A stretch of 64,000 bases of DNA from SHZI01 sp963698405 (GCA_963698405.1 CAVOQT010000017.1:496001-560000); one strand, 5' to 3'; positions 8,705-22,811 are shown, counted from the stretch's first letter. Made by a program: numbers and translations. Notes: generated from the sequence alone by a model not told the origin.

Positions 8705-11099
8705 TCAAGGCTGCAGAAGCAGCTCCGAGCGGGAGTGGCTGGCGATGGCCGCATCGCTGAACCACCAGTAGCGCGGTTCGCCCGACAGCCAGGCCGGGGT
8801 CTGGTCTTTCAGGTGCACATCGAACTGCCGGCCGCTGGCCCCACCCACCAGCACGGCCATGACCTTGTCCGGATCGGCGAGATCGGCAACGAAACGCAGC
8901 GAGGCGATACCGGTCGCGTCATAGGGCTTGCTGAACTTGTAGGTCGCCCGGTTGATCGTCTCGCCAGAACCCTCCTTCGGATGGGTGCCAGCACCGAGCA
9001 CACTGGCCGGCCCTTTGCCCGGTACCAGCGGACTGAAGAAGGTCACCGTGTGCAGCCGGCCCCATTGCCACTGACCCGGGTCAGCGCCAGCGACTTCGGC
9101 CAGTTCGCTACGCGCCAGGCGTGCGGCGCGCCGGAAAATATCGTCACGGCTTTCGATTTCAGGCGTAGCGGTATCGTCGAACCATGGCGATGAATCCGCG
9201 CGAACCATCTGCGCCAGCCGTTCGTGCCAGTAGTACCAGCTGCCCAGCATCCGTTCACCGAGCTCCGGCCCGAGCTCATCGTTGAAGGTCTGGCGCGCAA
9301 ACTCACGGTAGATCGCCTGAAATACCGTTGGCGCAATCAGTTCGACATCGTCAGCATGATTCCAGTCCGAGAGCATCTGACCCAGCTCGCGCGTGTCCTC
9401 GGCAGCGAGCAGTGCTTGCGCCATCAGCGGTGCAATCTGTGCGGCCATGCTGTTCTGCGTATCGCGCATGAAGCCCCAGTGATCTTCTGCACCGAGACGC
9501 TTCGGTTGATCAAGCAGCTCCAGCATGCGGCGATAGCGCCAGGACGCCGCAAAGTAGGTCGAATAGGCATAGGGATAGTCGGCCGGACACGGTGCGGTGA
9601 TTGGCATTACCGACCCAGCCGCGCGCCGGATTCAGCTGCCCCGGCATCTGCTCCGGCGGAATGAAGCCCGCCCAGGCATCCGCGCCGTCGATGACCGGCA
9701 GCGGCGATGAACCATCGCCCTGCGCGCGGATCGGCACACGGCCACCGGTGGCGTGACCGATGTTGCCGTCCATATCGGCGATCACGTAGTTGTAGGGCGC
9801 CGTAAACAGCCCGACGGCACGCCGCGCCTCCTCCACCGACCTTGCGCTAAAGAACGCGTACTGGCCGGTATCGGGCGCCATCGCCTCGGGCGCACTCCAG
9901 CGCATGGAGATCAGCTTGCCGTCGGCCACACTCATGCCATGATCGGAAATCACCGGACCACGATGGGTCAGCCGGATCTTCAGCGGCACCGTGCGGAATT
10001 TCGAGGAGCCTGGCCGCTCGCGTACGCGCAGCGTTTCTTCGATGACTTCGAAGGGAAAGGACTGCCCGCCTTCAAGGTAATTACCAGGCTGCTGCGGGTC
10101 TGCTGTTTCGATGAACAGATCGACCACATCGGAATAGGCATTGGTCACGCCAAAGGCGATGTGACTGGTACGCCCGACTGCCAGACCGGGGATACCCGGC
10201 CCGGCGACACCCACCGCACGAAACTCCGGCGTGATCAGCCCGACCGGATGCCAGATACCGGGCAGGCTGCGCGCATCGAGATGCGGATCATTGACCAGTA
10301 CCGGCGCGCCGTTGACCGAGCGTGCGCCGCTCATCACCCACTGGTTGCTGCCGATCTCCCGGGCCTGGGGCCCGGATCCATCCACGCCGCCCCCAGCTTC
10401 GAGATTCAGCGCCACCGACGGCACCGGCAGCGCCGCGGCCTCCAGACCGGTACCGCTGTTGTCGTCCGGGTTGATGGTGATCTGGCGGATCTCCGCCGCC
10501 CTGTCCGCGCCCAGCCGGTCGATGAGTTCCTGGCTGATGAGTTCGGCCTGCAGATTGACTGAGCTCGACCAGTTGAGGAAATACTGCAGCGTCATCACAT
10601 CGGCCAGCGTCCAGGGTTCCGGCCGCGTACCGAGCAGCCCGAAGCCGAACTGATGTTCACTGGTCTGCTGCTCGATGTAGGCGTTGAGCCCCTCCAGATA
10701 CAGCTCATAAAAGCGGCGATCAGCCGCACCCAGCAGTTCGGCATGCCGGCGTCCATGCCGGGCGGTACCGGCGAGGCGCAGCGCGATGTCGGACTCCAGC
10801 GCAGACTCGCCGATCAGCTCCGACAAGCGGCCAGCAGCCAGGTAGCGCTCGAAATCGATCTGCAGAAGACGATCCTGCGCCGTCACCCAGCCCTGGGCAC
10901 GGATCGCATCGTCCAGCGATTCGGCATGGATATAGGGTATGCCCTGCTCGTCCCTGACCACGCGTACCGGTGCGGAAAGGATCGACAGCTGCAGGACGCC
11001 ATCATCCTGATACCGGTCAACGAGCTGCGTAAAGACCGCAAAGCCGACGACCGACAGGGCAAACAGCCACAAGACGACGAGTACCACCTTGCGCAACAT
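8705..11099 (-). CDS. Penicillin acylase family (S45) Ntn-hydrolase, one frameshift
   Basis: Ntn-hydrolase precursor of about 797 residues, the size of acylase precursors that cleave themselves into alpha and beta chains; members hydrolyse amide bonds of beta-lactams, N-acyl-homoserine lactones or acyl amino acids. An N-terminal hydrophobic segment (MLRKVVLVVLWLFALSVVGF) indicates export or anchoring. GSNQWVMSG carries the likely self-processing Gly/Ser boundary; Ser would be the N-terminal nucleophile of the beta chain. GWVGNANH contains a conserved active-site Asn region. Near 9590 one extra base (ACC-g-TGT) shifts frame, and the C-terminal part follows from YPYAYSTYFAASWRYRR. ATG 11099 is supported by AGGAG 7 bases upstream. 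Substrate unknown. Confidence 0.88.
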
Positions 11100-11185
11100 C
11101 GGGAACTCCTGCCTCACCTGACCTGATCCGGGGATGGTGCCAGCACCGGCCGACAACCGCATCTATAAGGTATTCTTGCCGGCCC

Positions 11186-12088
11186 ATGAATGACCGGAAC
11201 ACAGTCCGCCGCGCCGCTCGGTTCTCTATGTGCCCGGCGCCAACCCCAAGGCACTGGCCAAGGCTGCCAGCCTGCCGGCCGATGGCCTGATTTTCGACCT
11301 TGAGGACGCCGTGCTGCCAGAGGCCAAGCCAGCCGCCCGCACAGCGGTGCTCGAGCGCATAGCCGCCGGTGGCTTCGGTCATCGCGAAATCGTGATCCGG
11401 ATCAATGGACTGGATACCGAATGGGGTGTCGAGGATCTCCGCGCTGCGGCGAGCCAGCGGTGCTGACGCCGTGCTGTTGCCCAAGGTCGATAGTCCGGAC
11501 ACCGTCAGCCGAGGCAGCTGCCCTGCTCGAACGCCATCGCTGCTCCAGCCGATCTGCAAAATCTGGATCATGGCCGAGACCCCGCGCGGCGTGCTGGCCC
11601 TGGAGCGCATCGCTCGCCAGCAGCAAGCGCCTCGCCGTGATCGTGATGGGCACTGCCGATCTCGCCAAGGCACTGCGCCTCGATCGCGGACCCGGATCGC
11701 ACCGGCCTGCTGCCGGCACTCAGCCACTGCATCCTGGCAGCCCGGGCACAGGGTCTTGATATACTCGACGGCGTTTTTGGCGACATTGGCGACCACCCGG
11801 GCTTCCGCACTGCCTGCCAGCAGGGCAAGGCGCTCGGATTTGACGGCAAGAGCCTCATTCACCCGGGACAGATCGACGCTGCCAACGATGTCTTCGGTGT
11901 TCCGGAAACGCAGGCAGTAGCAGCTCGCGAACTGGTCAGCGCCTGGGAGACCGCCGCCGCACGCGGCAGCGGGATAGCGGTCATGCAGGGGCGCATGATC
12001 GAAGCGCCTGCACGCCGAGGAAGCACAGCGGATACTCGCCCTGCATCGGGCAATCAAGCGGCGCGACGATACGCCGGCGACAGGATGA
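11186..12088 (+). CDS. CitE/HpcH-HpaI family C-C lyase, heavily frameshifted
   Basis: Member of the CitE-like TIM-barrel lyases (citrate lyase beta, malyl-CoA, citramalyl-CoA lyases), about 300 residues if bridged. Signature pieces appear in order in different frames: RRSVLYVPGANPKAL, DGLIFDLEDAV (Glu-Asp metal/CoA region), IVIRINGLDTEWG, LLPKVDSPDTV, AETPRGVLALERIA, then LGFDGKSLIHPGQI (the usual FxGKxxIHPxQ) and the C-terminal helix to TGA 12088. I count about seven frame changes in 0.9 kb; +1 insertions are placed near 11455 and 12007. With this density it is either damaged or badly sequenced. It ends 4 bases before the mutase start, so it heads that operon; a role beside propionyl-CoA metabolism (for example citramalyl-CoA or methylmalyl-CoA cleavage) is inference. 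Confidence 0.75.
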
Positions 12089-12092
12089 TGGA

Positions 12093-14279
12093 ATGGCAGA
12101 CTTCGGCAAACGATCGCGGCAGGACTGGGACAAGCTCGCGACCCGGGAAACCAGGGGCAAGGATCCCGACAGCCTGACCTGGCAGACGCCGGAAGGCATT
12201 CCGGTTACGCCCGCTGTATACGGCCGAAGACCTGAACGGCCTCAAACACCTGGACAGCCTGCCCGGCTTTGCACCGTTTGTACGCGGCCCGCGCGCCACG
12301 ATGTACGCTGGCCGTCCCTGGACCGTGCGGCAGTACGCCGGCTTCTCCACCGCCGAAGAGTCCAACCGCTTCTACCGCGACAACCTGGCTGCCGGCCAGA
12401 CCGGCCTGTCGATCGCCTTCGACCTGCCCACCCATCGCGGCTACGACTCCGACCACCCGCGCGTGGTGGGCGATGTCGGCAAGGCCGGCGTGGCCATCGA
12501 CTCCGTCGAAGACATGAAGATCCTGTTCGACGGTATCCCGCTGGACCGCATGTCGGTATCGATGACGATGAACGGCGCCGTGCTGCCGGTGATGGCGATG
12601 TACATCGTCGCCGCCGAAGAACAGGGCGTCGCGCAGGCCAAACTCAACGGCACCCTGCAGAACGACATCCTCAAGGAGTTCATGGTCCGGAACACCTATA
12701 TCTATCCGCCGGAACCCTCGATGCGCATCGTCGCCGACATCATCGCCTACACCTCGCAACACATGCCGAAGTACAACTCGGTGTCGATCTCCGGTTACCA
12801 CATGCAGGAAGCCGGGGCGACAGCCGTGCAGGAACTCGGCTACACGCTGGCCGACGGCATCGAGTATGTGCGTGCCGCGCTGGCCAGCGGTCTGAAGGTG
12901 GACGACTTCGCACCGCGCCTCTCGTTCTTCTTCGGCATCGGCATGAACTTCTTCATGGAGGCCGCCAAGCTCCGCGCCGCGCGCCTGCTGTGGGCCGAGT
13001 ACATGCAGAAACTGTTCGCGCCGCAGAACGACCAGTCGCTGATGCTGCGCACCCACTGCCAGACCTCCGGCGTGAGCCTCACCAGCAGCGACCCCTACAA
13101 CAACGTGATCCGCACCACCGTCGAGGCACTGGCTGCGGCGCTGGGCGGCACGCAGTCGCTGCACACCAACTCCTTCGACGAGGCGCTGGCACTGCCCACA
13201 CCGTTCTCGGCTCACATCGCCCGCAACACCCAGCTCGTGCTGCAGGAAGAAACCGGAATCACCCGCGTCGTGGATCCGCTGGCCGGCTCGTACTACGTCG
13301 AGAGCCTGACCGCATCGCTGGCCGATGAGGCCCGCAAGCTGATCGACGAAGTCGAGGCGCTGGGCGGCATGACCAAGGCCGTTGAGTCCGGCATGCCGAA
13401 ACTGCGCATCGAGCAGTCGGCAGCACTCCGCCAGGCGCGCATCGACCGTGGCGAAGAAGTCATCGTCGGCGTGAACAAGTACCAGCGCGACGACGAACCG
13501 GAAATCGACGTGCTCAGCATCGACAACAGCGCCGTCCGCGAGTCCCAGCTGCAGCGACTGCAGGCGCTGCGCAAGTCACGCGATACAGCCGCCTGCACCG
13601 CCGCCCTCGCCGCGCTGACGGAGGCCGCGCAAGACAGGGCACCGGCAATCTGCTGGAACTCGCGGTCATCGCAGCACGGGCACGCGCCACGGTCGGCGAA
13701 ATTTCCGATGCACTGGAGCAGGTCTACGGGAGGCATCGCGCCATCATTCACTCAATCAGCGGCGTCTACGGTTCAGCCTATGCCGGCGACGAGGAATTTG
13801 CCGGCATCCAGCACGATGTAGCCGCCTTCGCACAGGAGGAAGGCCGGCGCCCGCGCCTGCTGGTCGTCAAGCTGGGGCAGGACGGACACGACCGCGGCGC
13901 CAAGGTAATCGCCACGGCATTTGCCGATATCGGCTTTGACGTGGATATCGGACCGCTGTTCCAGACACCGGACGAGGCCGCCCGCCATGCCGTCGAGAAC
14001 GACGTGCATGTAGTCGGCATTTCCTCACAGGCTGCCGGCCACAAGACGCTCGTCCCGCAACTGATCGCGGCACTGCGCGCCCAGGGCGCCAGCGACGTGC
14101 TGGTCGTCTGCGGCGGCGTGATTCCGCCGCAGGATCACGCCATGCTCAAGGCTGCAGGCGTGGCCGCGATCTACGGCCCCGGCACCAATATTCCGCAGGC
14201 CGCCGGTGAAGTTCTGGAGCTCATTCGCAGCCGGCGCCAGGTCCGCGCAGGCTGCCCAGTCATAAATTCCGCACGGTAA
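12093..14279 (+). CDS. scpA: Methylmalonyl-CoA mutase, catalytic plus B12-binding domain (two frameshifts)
   Basis: Adenosylcobalamin enzyme that interconverts (R)-methylmalonyl-CoA and succinyl-CoA. About 728 residues, full length for the homodimeric/alpha form. The catalytic barrel spans about residues 50-560: FDLPTHRGYDSDHPRV with the substrate Tyr, SGYHMQEAGA with the active-site His, and TNSFDEALALPT. The B12 domain at about 590-715 has KLGQDGHDRGAKV, the DxHxxG base-off cobalamin motif. Frameshifts: an extra C near 12210 (ACG-c-CCG) and another near 13635, after which the B12 domain continues in the third frame to 14279. Both halves are well conserved, so the gene is probably functional. 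Followed by pccB 20 bases later. Confidence 0.93.
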
Positions 14280-14299
14280 CTCCGCACAAGGGTGCATGC

Positions 14300-15833
<1,534 letters not shown>

Positions 15834-15860
15834 CCAATCCATTACGGTTTCCAGGTAATC

Positions 15861-17847
<1,987 letters not shown>

Positions 17848-17858
17848 GACTGGCGGCG

Positions 17859-18880
17859 ATGCCGGCTCCGACTTCAGCTGTCGACTCGGCCCGCAACCCG
17901 GAACAGCTCGCAGCAGCGCTGCGCGCCGGGCGACCGTCGCGCACTGGGCCGGGCGATCACGCTGGTTGAATCGACCCGCGCCGATGACCGGGAACCGGCC
18001 AACCGGCTGCTCGAGATCCTGACGCCACTGGCGGGCAAGTCGATCCGTATCGGCATCTCCGGCGTACCGGGTGTCGGCAAGTCCACCTTCATCGAGAGCT
18101 TCGGCAATCACCTCATCGACCGGGGTCACAAGGTCGCCGTACTGGCCGTCGATCCCTCCTCGGCCCTGTCGGGCGGTTCGATACTCGGCGACAAGACGCG
18201 CATGGAAACCCTGTCGCGGCGCATGGAGGCTTTCATTCGCCCTTCACCAGCCGGCAGCACGCTCGGCGGCGTCACGCGCCACACGCGGGAAACCATGCTG
18301 CTGGTCGAGGCCGCCGGCTTCGATGTGGTGATCATCGAAACGGTCGGTGTCGGGCAGTCCGAAACCGCCGTTGCCGACATGACCGATCTGTTTCTGCTGC
18401 TGCTGCTGCCCGGCGGCGGCGACGAACTGCAGGGCATCAAGCGCGGCATCGTCGAACTCGCTGATCTGATCGTGGTCAACAAGGCTGATGGTGAACTGGC
18501 GGCCACCGCGCAACGTTCTGCTGGCTGATTACCGCAATGCGCTCCGGTTCCTGCGCCCGCGTTCAGCACGCTGGGAGGTGCCGGTCGAAACCTGTTCGGC
18601 ACTCGAAGGCCAGGGTATAGACCGTATCTGGACGCTGATCGAGAAGTACCGCGACACGATGACTGCCAGCGGTGATCTTGCGGCCGCACGGGCCAGCCAG
18701 GCACGACGCTGGCTGTGGAGCGAAACAGCAGAGAGCCTGCTCGCCCTGCTCCGCGAGGATCCGGCAGCGGCTGCCCGCATGCAGGCACTTGAGCAGGCAG
18801 TCGCTGCGGGAAAACTGTCGCCGCGGGTCGCGGCACAGGAACTGGTACAGAACTTCTGGAAGGATGGCCGGCTGAAATGA
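17859..18880 (+). CDS. meaB: MeaB/ArgK-type GTPase, methylmalonyl-CoA mutase chaperone (two frameshifts)
   Basis: G3E-family GTPase that guards methylmalonyl-CoA mutase: it gates cobalamin loading and protects against inactivation. About 340 residues. Walker A GVPGVGKST, the Mg-binding region AVLAVDPSSA, the ETVGVGQSE switch and the NKAD base-specificity motif are all present, followed by the helical dimerisation arm. Extra bases near 17929 (GCCGG-g-CGAC) and 18516 (CGT-t-CTG) break it into three frames. Starts 11 bases after pccA and overlaps the epimerase start by ATGA, so it is one operon with its client mutase. Confidence 0.9.
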
Positions 18881-19282
18881 TCGGACGACTCAATCATGTG
18901 GCAATCGTGGTCGCCGATCTTGCGGCTGCCACCGCCACCTACCGCGATGTGCTCGGCGCGCAGGTCTCGGCAGCCGCGGGATCTGCCTGAACATGGCGTG
19001 ACCACCGTGTTCGTCGAACTGCCGAATACCAAGATCGAACTGCTGGCTCCGCTCGGTGAAAACTCGCCGATCGCCCGCTTCCTGCAGGCCAATCCAGGCG
19101 GCGGCATGCACCATGTCTGTTACGAGGTAGACGACATCCTGGCGGCCCGCGACCGGCTGAAAGCCGCTGGCGCCCGCGTGCTCGGTGATGGCGAACCGAA
19201 GACCGGCGCGCACGGCAAACCGGTGCTGTTTCTCCATCCGAAGGATTTTTGCGGTACGCTGGTCGAACTAGAACAAGCCTGA
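18877..19282 (+). CDS. mce: Methylmalonyl-CoA epimerase (one frameshift)
   Basis: Vicinal-oxygen-chelate fold enzyme that epimerises (S)- to (R)-methylmalonyl-CoA between carboxylase and mutase. About 135 residues, the usual size. Metal and catalytic positions visible: LNHVAIVV at the start, ELPNTKIELLAPL, GGGMHHVCYEVDD and the terminal GTLVELEQ with the last metal-binding Glu. An extra G at 18973 (GCA-g-CCG) gives a false stop after 37 residues; the C-terminal part continues from PRDLPEHG. ATGA overlap with meaB. Completes propionyl-CoA to succinyl-CoA in one operon. Confidence 0.92.
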
Positions 19283-19299
19283 GCAACAGGCAGAGTCCC

Positions 19300-20097
19300 A
19301 TGACACTGAGCATCCCCAGTCATCGCGAGCTGCGCAAGATCGTCGTCCTGAACCCCAAGGGCGGTTCGGGCAAGACCACGCTGGCGATCAATCTGGCCGG
19401 CTACCTGGCATCCATCGGGCGCCCCACAGCACTGATGGACTTCGATCCGCAGGGCTCCAGCATCCGCTGGCTCAAGAAACGCCCGAAAGACCAGCCGGCG
19501 ATTTATGGCATCGCCGCCTACGAAACGCGCATGAACATGACGCGCAGTTTTCAGCTGCGGGTACCCAATGAGATCCGTTATCTGGTGATCGATACACCGG
19601 CCGCCATGACCACGGCGCAGCTCACCGAGTTCACTCCCGGCGCCCACGCCATCCTGGTGCCGGTGCTGCCCTCTTCGATCGACATCCATGCAGCCTCGCG
19701 TCTGATCGCCGACCTGCTGCTGGTCGCCAAGGTCAGCCGGCGCATGGGGCGGCTCGGCGTGGTCGCAAACCGCGTGCGGGAAAATACGCTCGGCTTCAAG
19801 AAGCTGATGTCCTTTCTCGACCGGCTGCAGATTCCGATCATCGGCGCCCTGCGCGACAGCCAGAACTACGTGCATGCGGCCGACGAAGGCATCAGCATTC
19901 ACGAGATGCACAGCTCGCGCAGCAAGAAGGATCTGCTCAGCTGGCTGTCGCTCACCAGCTGGCTGGAACAGCGACTCAATACACCGCTCACGGAGCGGGA
20001 CATACTCAATCTTGGTGATGCGCCTGACCCGGGTCTGTCATCTGCCGAGATCATCGATCTGCGCACCTATCAGGGGCTGCGCGACGGCATGCCCTGA
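19300..20097 (+). CDS. Orphan ParA/MinD-family ATPase
   Basis: 265 residues, intact. Deviant Walker A KGGSGKTT at about residues 20-27, a DFDPQGSS switch region, and LVIDTPA as Walker B. No parB, DNA-binding partner or flagellar/chemotaxis gene is adjacent, so it is an orphan. The C-terminal part (SRSKKDLLSWLSLTSWLEQRL) is Lys/Leu-rich and could be amphipathic, as in membrane- or DNA-surface-binding ParA relatives (inference). It follows mce by 17 bases and may be read through from the propionate operon. Cargo unknown. Confidence 0.85.
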   Translation: MTLSIPSHRELRKIVVLNPKGGSGKTTLAINLAGYLASIGRPTALMDFDPQGSSIRWLKKRPKDQPAIYGIAAYETRMNMTRSFQLRVPNEIRYLVIDTPAAMTTAQLTEFTPGAHAILVPVLPSSIDIHAASRLIADLLLVAKVSRRMGRLGVVANRVRENTLGFKKLMSFLDRLQIPIIGALRDSQNYVHAADEGISIHEMHSSRSKKDLLSWLSLTSWLEQRLNTPLTERDILNLGDAPDPGLSSAEIIDLRTYQGLRDGMP

Positions 20098-20204
20098 AGC
20101 CTGCGCAGCGTCTAGCCTTGTTGCCGTGCGTCGATGAAGGGCGGCGCAGGCGGCTACTGTCCGGCCTGACCCCAAGGGCGTATGCTCTGGATCACCTGAT
20201 ACAA

Positions 20205-20222
20205 GGCCCGCCAAGACGGGCC
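20205..20222. other. Perfect 6-bp hairpin before PEP-CTERM gene
   Basis: GGCCCG and CGGGCC around a six-base loop, about 108 bases after the ParA stop and 50 bases before the next start. There is no T-run, so it is not a standard terminator; it may be a leader structure. Confidence 0.35.
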
Positions 20223-20272
20223 ACATTCGACCGCATCGCCCGGAGTTGCAATAGCCCGGTAAAGGAGAGGTC

Positions 20273-21154
20273 ATGAGAACCGGAAGTATTCCCCCCGTTT
20301 CCCGTTCAGGAATGGCGCTTGTACTTGGTGCACTGTTGTTCAGTCAGTACGCCCAGGCCGCTGCCGTATATGTGCAGCACCCACCCTCCAACGCAATCAC
20401 TGGCCCAGCACTGGTATCGACTGCCGGCCTCACTTACGCGGCAGAAGCAGACTTGCAGCAGGGCACCTTCAGAGCCACATCTACTGCGACTGCTGCGGCC
20501 AGCAGTATCTACTCATTCACCTATGCAGGAATCAGCGACCTCGCGCTGACCAACCTCAATGCCAGTCCGGTACCGATTGCCGCGGGAAATTTCGTGCTTC
20601 AGTTCGAAGGGACCTTTGCTTTCAGTCCCGGGGCAGCTGGCACGAGCGAAGCGGGCGGCCAGGGCCTGATCGTATTTTCAGCTGCGCGGAATTGCCTGCA
20701 TAGCGACCCGGCCTGCATACCCGCCGTGGCCGGCATCGGGCTCAACCCTGGCGCGACCTACTTCAACGGCGCGCAGACCGGGCTGTCCGATGGCGTGCTG
20801 GATCTGACCGAAACAAACGGTGCGACGGTAAATATCCTGCAGGCAAATGTCAGTGGCCTGCGGGCGGACCTGTTGATGCCGGTTGCGCTGCTTGCGCCTG
20901 GTGACTTCCTGGACATCAGGCTTGATATCCTCGCCCTCGCCACTGCCAGCAACTTTGCATCTGCCACTACAGACTTTTGGAACACCGCCCGCCTGTCCCT
21001 CGTCCTGCCTGCCGGGCTGACCCTGAGCAGCAATGCAGCTACTCCGCTGAACTGGGTCAGCACCGTGCCGGCTCCTGCTGCCGTATGGCTGCTCGGTACC
21101 GGACTGCTGGGGATACTGGGCCTGAAGTGGCAGAGACGCCCGTCTGCCTGCTGA
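20273..21154 (+). CDS. PEP-CTERM sorting domain protein
   Basis: 293 residues, intact, with a strong ribosome site (AAAGGAGAGGTC) before the ATG. Signal peptide cleaved near SQYAQA|AAVYV. Mature part is Ala/Thr/Leu-rich with predicted beta strands, includes a CLHSDPAC pair of Cys, and has no recognised catalytic motif. C-terminal signal VPAPAAVWLLGTGLLGILG followed by KWQRR. It does not share the CYEYDN blocks of the 6.2-8.5 kb paralogues. Stands alone on the plus strand, facing dedA. Role unknown; probably exosortase-processed surface protein. Confidence 0.82.
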   Translation: MRTGSIPPVSRSGMALVLGALLFSQYAQAAAVYVQHPPSNAITGPALVSTAGLTYAAEADLQQGTFRATSTATAAASSIYSFTYAGISDLALTNLNASPVPIAAGNFVLQFEGTFAFSPGAAGTSEAGGQGLIVFSAARNCLHSDPACIPAVAGIGLNPGATYFNGAQTGLSDGVLDLTETNGATVNILQANVSGLRADLLMPVALLAPGDFLDIRLDILALATASNFASATTDFWNTARLSLVLPAGLTLSSNAATPLNWVSTVPAPAAVWLLGTGLLGILGLKWQRRPSAC

Positions 21155-21178
21155 TACCGGTACCGATCGGCGGACTGG

Positions 21179-21823
21179 TCAGCGCTGCGCTGCCGCCCGC
21201 GCGCGGATCACGCCAATGATGCCCGGCAGGATCGATACGAACACGATAGCGAGCACCACTGCCGAGAAGTTGTTCTTCACGAAGGGCACGTTGGCGAAGA
21301 AGTAGCCGGCGGGCACCAGCAGCAGTACCCAGAGCAGGCTGCCGGCCACGTTGTAGAACTGGTAGCGCAGATGATCCATCTGACCGATACCTGCAGCGAA
21401 TGGCGCCACCGTACGCACGATTGGCACAAAGCGGGCAATGACGATGGTCTTGCCACCGTAGCGCTCGAAGTAGGCGTGTGTCTTGTCCAGATGTGACTGG
21501 CGAATGAGCCGCGGGAAACGCAGCTTGATCTCATGCCCGGCCAGACGGCCCACCCAGTAATTGACGGTGTTGCCGAGTATCGCTGCAACGATCAGCAGGA
21601 TCGACAGCAGGCTGAAATCCAGACGCCCGGAAGCGGTCAGCGCACCGGCGGCAAACAGCAGGGAATCGCCCGGCAGGAACGGCAGCACGACCAGCCCGGT
21701 CTCGCAGAATATGATCAGGAACAGGATCGCGTACACCCAGATGCCGTAGTCAACGACCAGCGCATCCAGATGCACATCGAGGTGCAGGACGATATCGATG
21801 AACTGTGCGATCAGATCGGGCAT
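21179..21823 (-). CDS. DedA family membrane protein
   Basis: About 214 residues, several membrane helices. DedA/SNARE-associated features: FCETGLVVLPFLPGDSLL (conserved Glu and FLPGD) at about residues 40-58, GHEIKLRF, and RFVPIVRTVAPFAAG. DedA proteins are linked to undecaprenyl-phosphate or phosphatidylethanolamine lipid turnover, membrane potential and cationic-peptide resistance. ATG 21823 is chosen because the family N-terminus starts there; no good Shine-Dalgarno is visible. It follows the malonyl-transferase-like gene by 10 bases, probably co-transcribed. Confidence 0.9.
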   Translation of the reverse strand: MPDLIAQFIDIVLHLDVHLDALVVDYGIWVYAILFLIIFCETGLVVLPFLPGDSLLFAAGALTASGRLDFSLLSILLIVAAILGNTVNYWVGRLAGHEIKLRFPRLIRQSHLDKTHAYFERYGGKTIVIARFVPIVRTVAPFAAGIGQMDHLRYQFYNVAGSLLWVLLLVPAGYFFANVPFVKNNFSAVVLAIVFVSILPGIIGVIRARAAAQR

Positions 21824-21833
21824 TACGGCACGA

Positions 21834-22811
21834 TCAGCCGGCAAATGCCGCAGCTGCAGCCCGCAAGGTGTCGCTGTTGATCGCCGCAACGTGGTGGGTC
21901 TCGAGACCTGCGGTCTTGAGCGTCTTGCGGATGATGCTTTCCAGATTGGGACGCTTCGTCTCCGGACCCTCACCGCTGCCAAGTCCGCCGCCAAACTCCA
22001 CAAAGCTCGTCACCTGCGCTGCAATGGCCGTGTTCAGGCAGCCCACCCAGTTGACGGGATTGAAAAGCTGGAAGAACAGCCGCGTGCGGATGGTATCCGG
22101 CTCGGCCTCGTGCACGCCGCCCGTATAGTTGGACAGCACACCGAGTGAAGGTGCCGCAAACGGTGTTGCATCCAGGTCAGCACGGAACAGGCGTGCTGCG
22201 GTAACCATGAAGTAGGTATGGAATGCGCCCTCGGTAGCCAGCCGTATGGCGCGCTTGCGTGGCATACGCGCGGTCAGATCAGCAGCCAGCGCATCCAGAT
22301 CGGCATCCCTGCCACCGACCACGGTCTGGTCCGGCAGATTGCAGCTTGCGACCTGGCAGTAATGCCGGTCAGCCAGCGGTCGCGCGGTTTCCACATCCAG
22401 CGTGAGCGCCAGCATGCCGCCTTCGCCGTGTTCACCCATCAGTTCGCCACGCCGGCGCACGAGCTTCAGCGCGTCTTCAAACTCCAGCACTCCGGCAGCT
22501 ACCAGTGCACTGTACTCGCCAAGGCTGTGACCGGCTGCAAGCACTGGCTTTACACGCCCGCCGGTCAGCTCGGTGAATACCCTCAGACAGGCGATCTCAT
22601 GGGTCAGCAGCGCGGGCTGCGTATTGCGCGTGAGTCCGATTTCATCAGCCGGATCTTCAAAAGACAGCTTGCAGAGGTCGAAACCGAGCACCGTGCTGGC
22701 CTGATCGTAAACCTGCCGGGCCGTGGCGAAATCGCGATAGAGATCACTGCCCATGCCCCGATACTGGGAGCCCTGACCCGGAAACACGAACATCACCTGC
22801 TGGTCGCTCAT
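21834..22811 (-). CDS. Malonyl-CoA:ACP transacylase-like acyltransferase (FabD family), stand-alone
   Basis: 325 residues, intact. FPGQGSQYRGMG at the N-terminus, catalytic Ser96 in GHSLGEYSALVA, a QxxL block (NTQPALLTHE), and the second catalytic element at GAFHTYFM with the His. It transfers malonyl (or related) groups to acyl carrier proteins. It is not in a fab cluster and differs from housekeeping FabD in the long LFNPVNW segment and the C-terminal KRPNLESIIRKTLKTAG, so it may be a trans-acting acyltransferase of a secondary pathway (inference). Paired with dedA downstream. Confidence 0.85.
   Translation of the reverse strand: MSDQQVMFVFPGQGSQYRGMGSDLYRDFATARQVYDQASTVLGFDLCKLSFEDPADEIGLTRNTQPALLTHEIACLRVFTELTGGRVKPVLAAGHSLGEYSALVAAGVLEFEDALKLVRRRGELMGEHGEGGMLALTLDVETARPLADRHYCQVASCNLPDQTVVGGRDADLDALAADLTARMPRKRAIRLATEGAFHTYFMVTAARLFRADLDATPFAAPSLGVLSNYTGGVHEAEPDTIRTRLFFQLFNPVNWVGCLNTAIAAQVTSFVEFGGGLGSGEGPETKRPNLESIIRKTLKTAGLETHHVAAINSDTLRAAAAAFAG

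Noticed and set aside
12205..13215. Long minus-strand frame (336 residues) opposite the mutase
   Set aside because: The plus strand is clearly methylmalonyl-CoA mutase; the antisense frame is a high-GC codon shadow.
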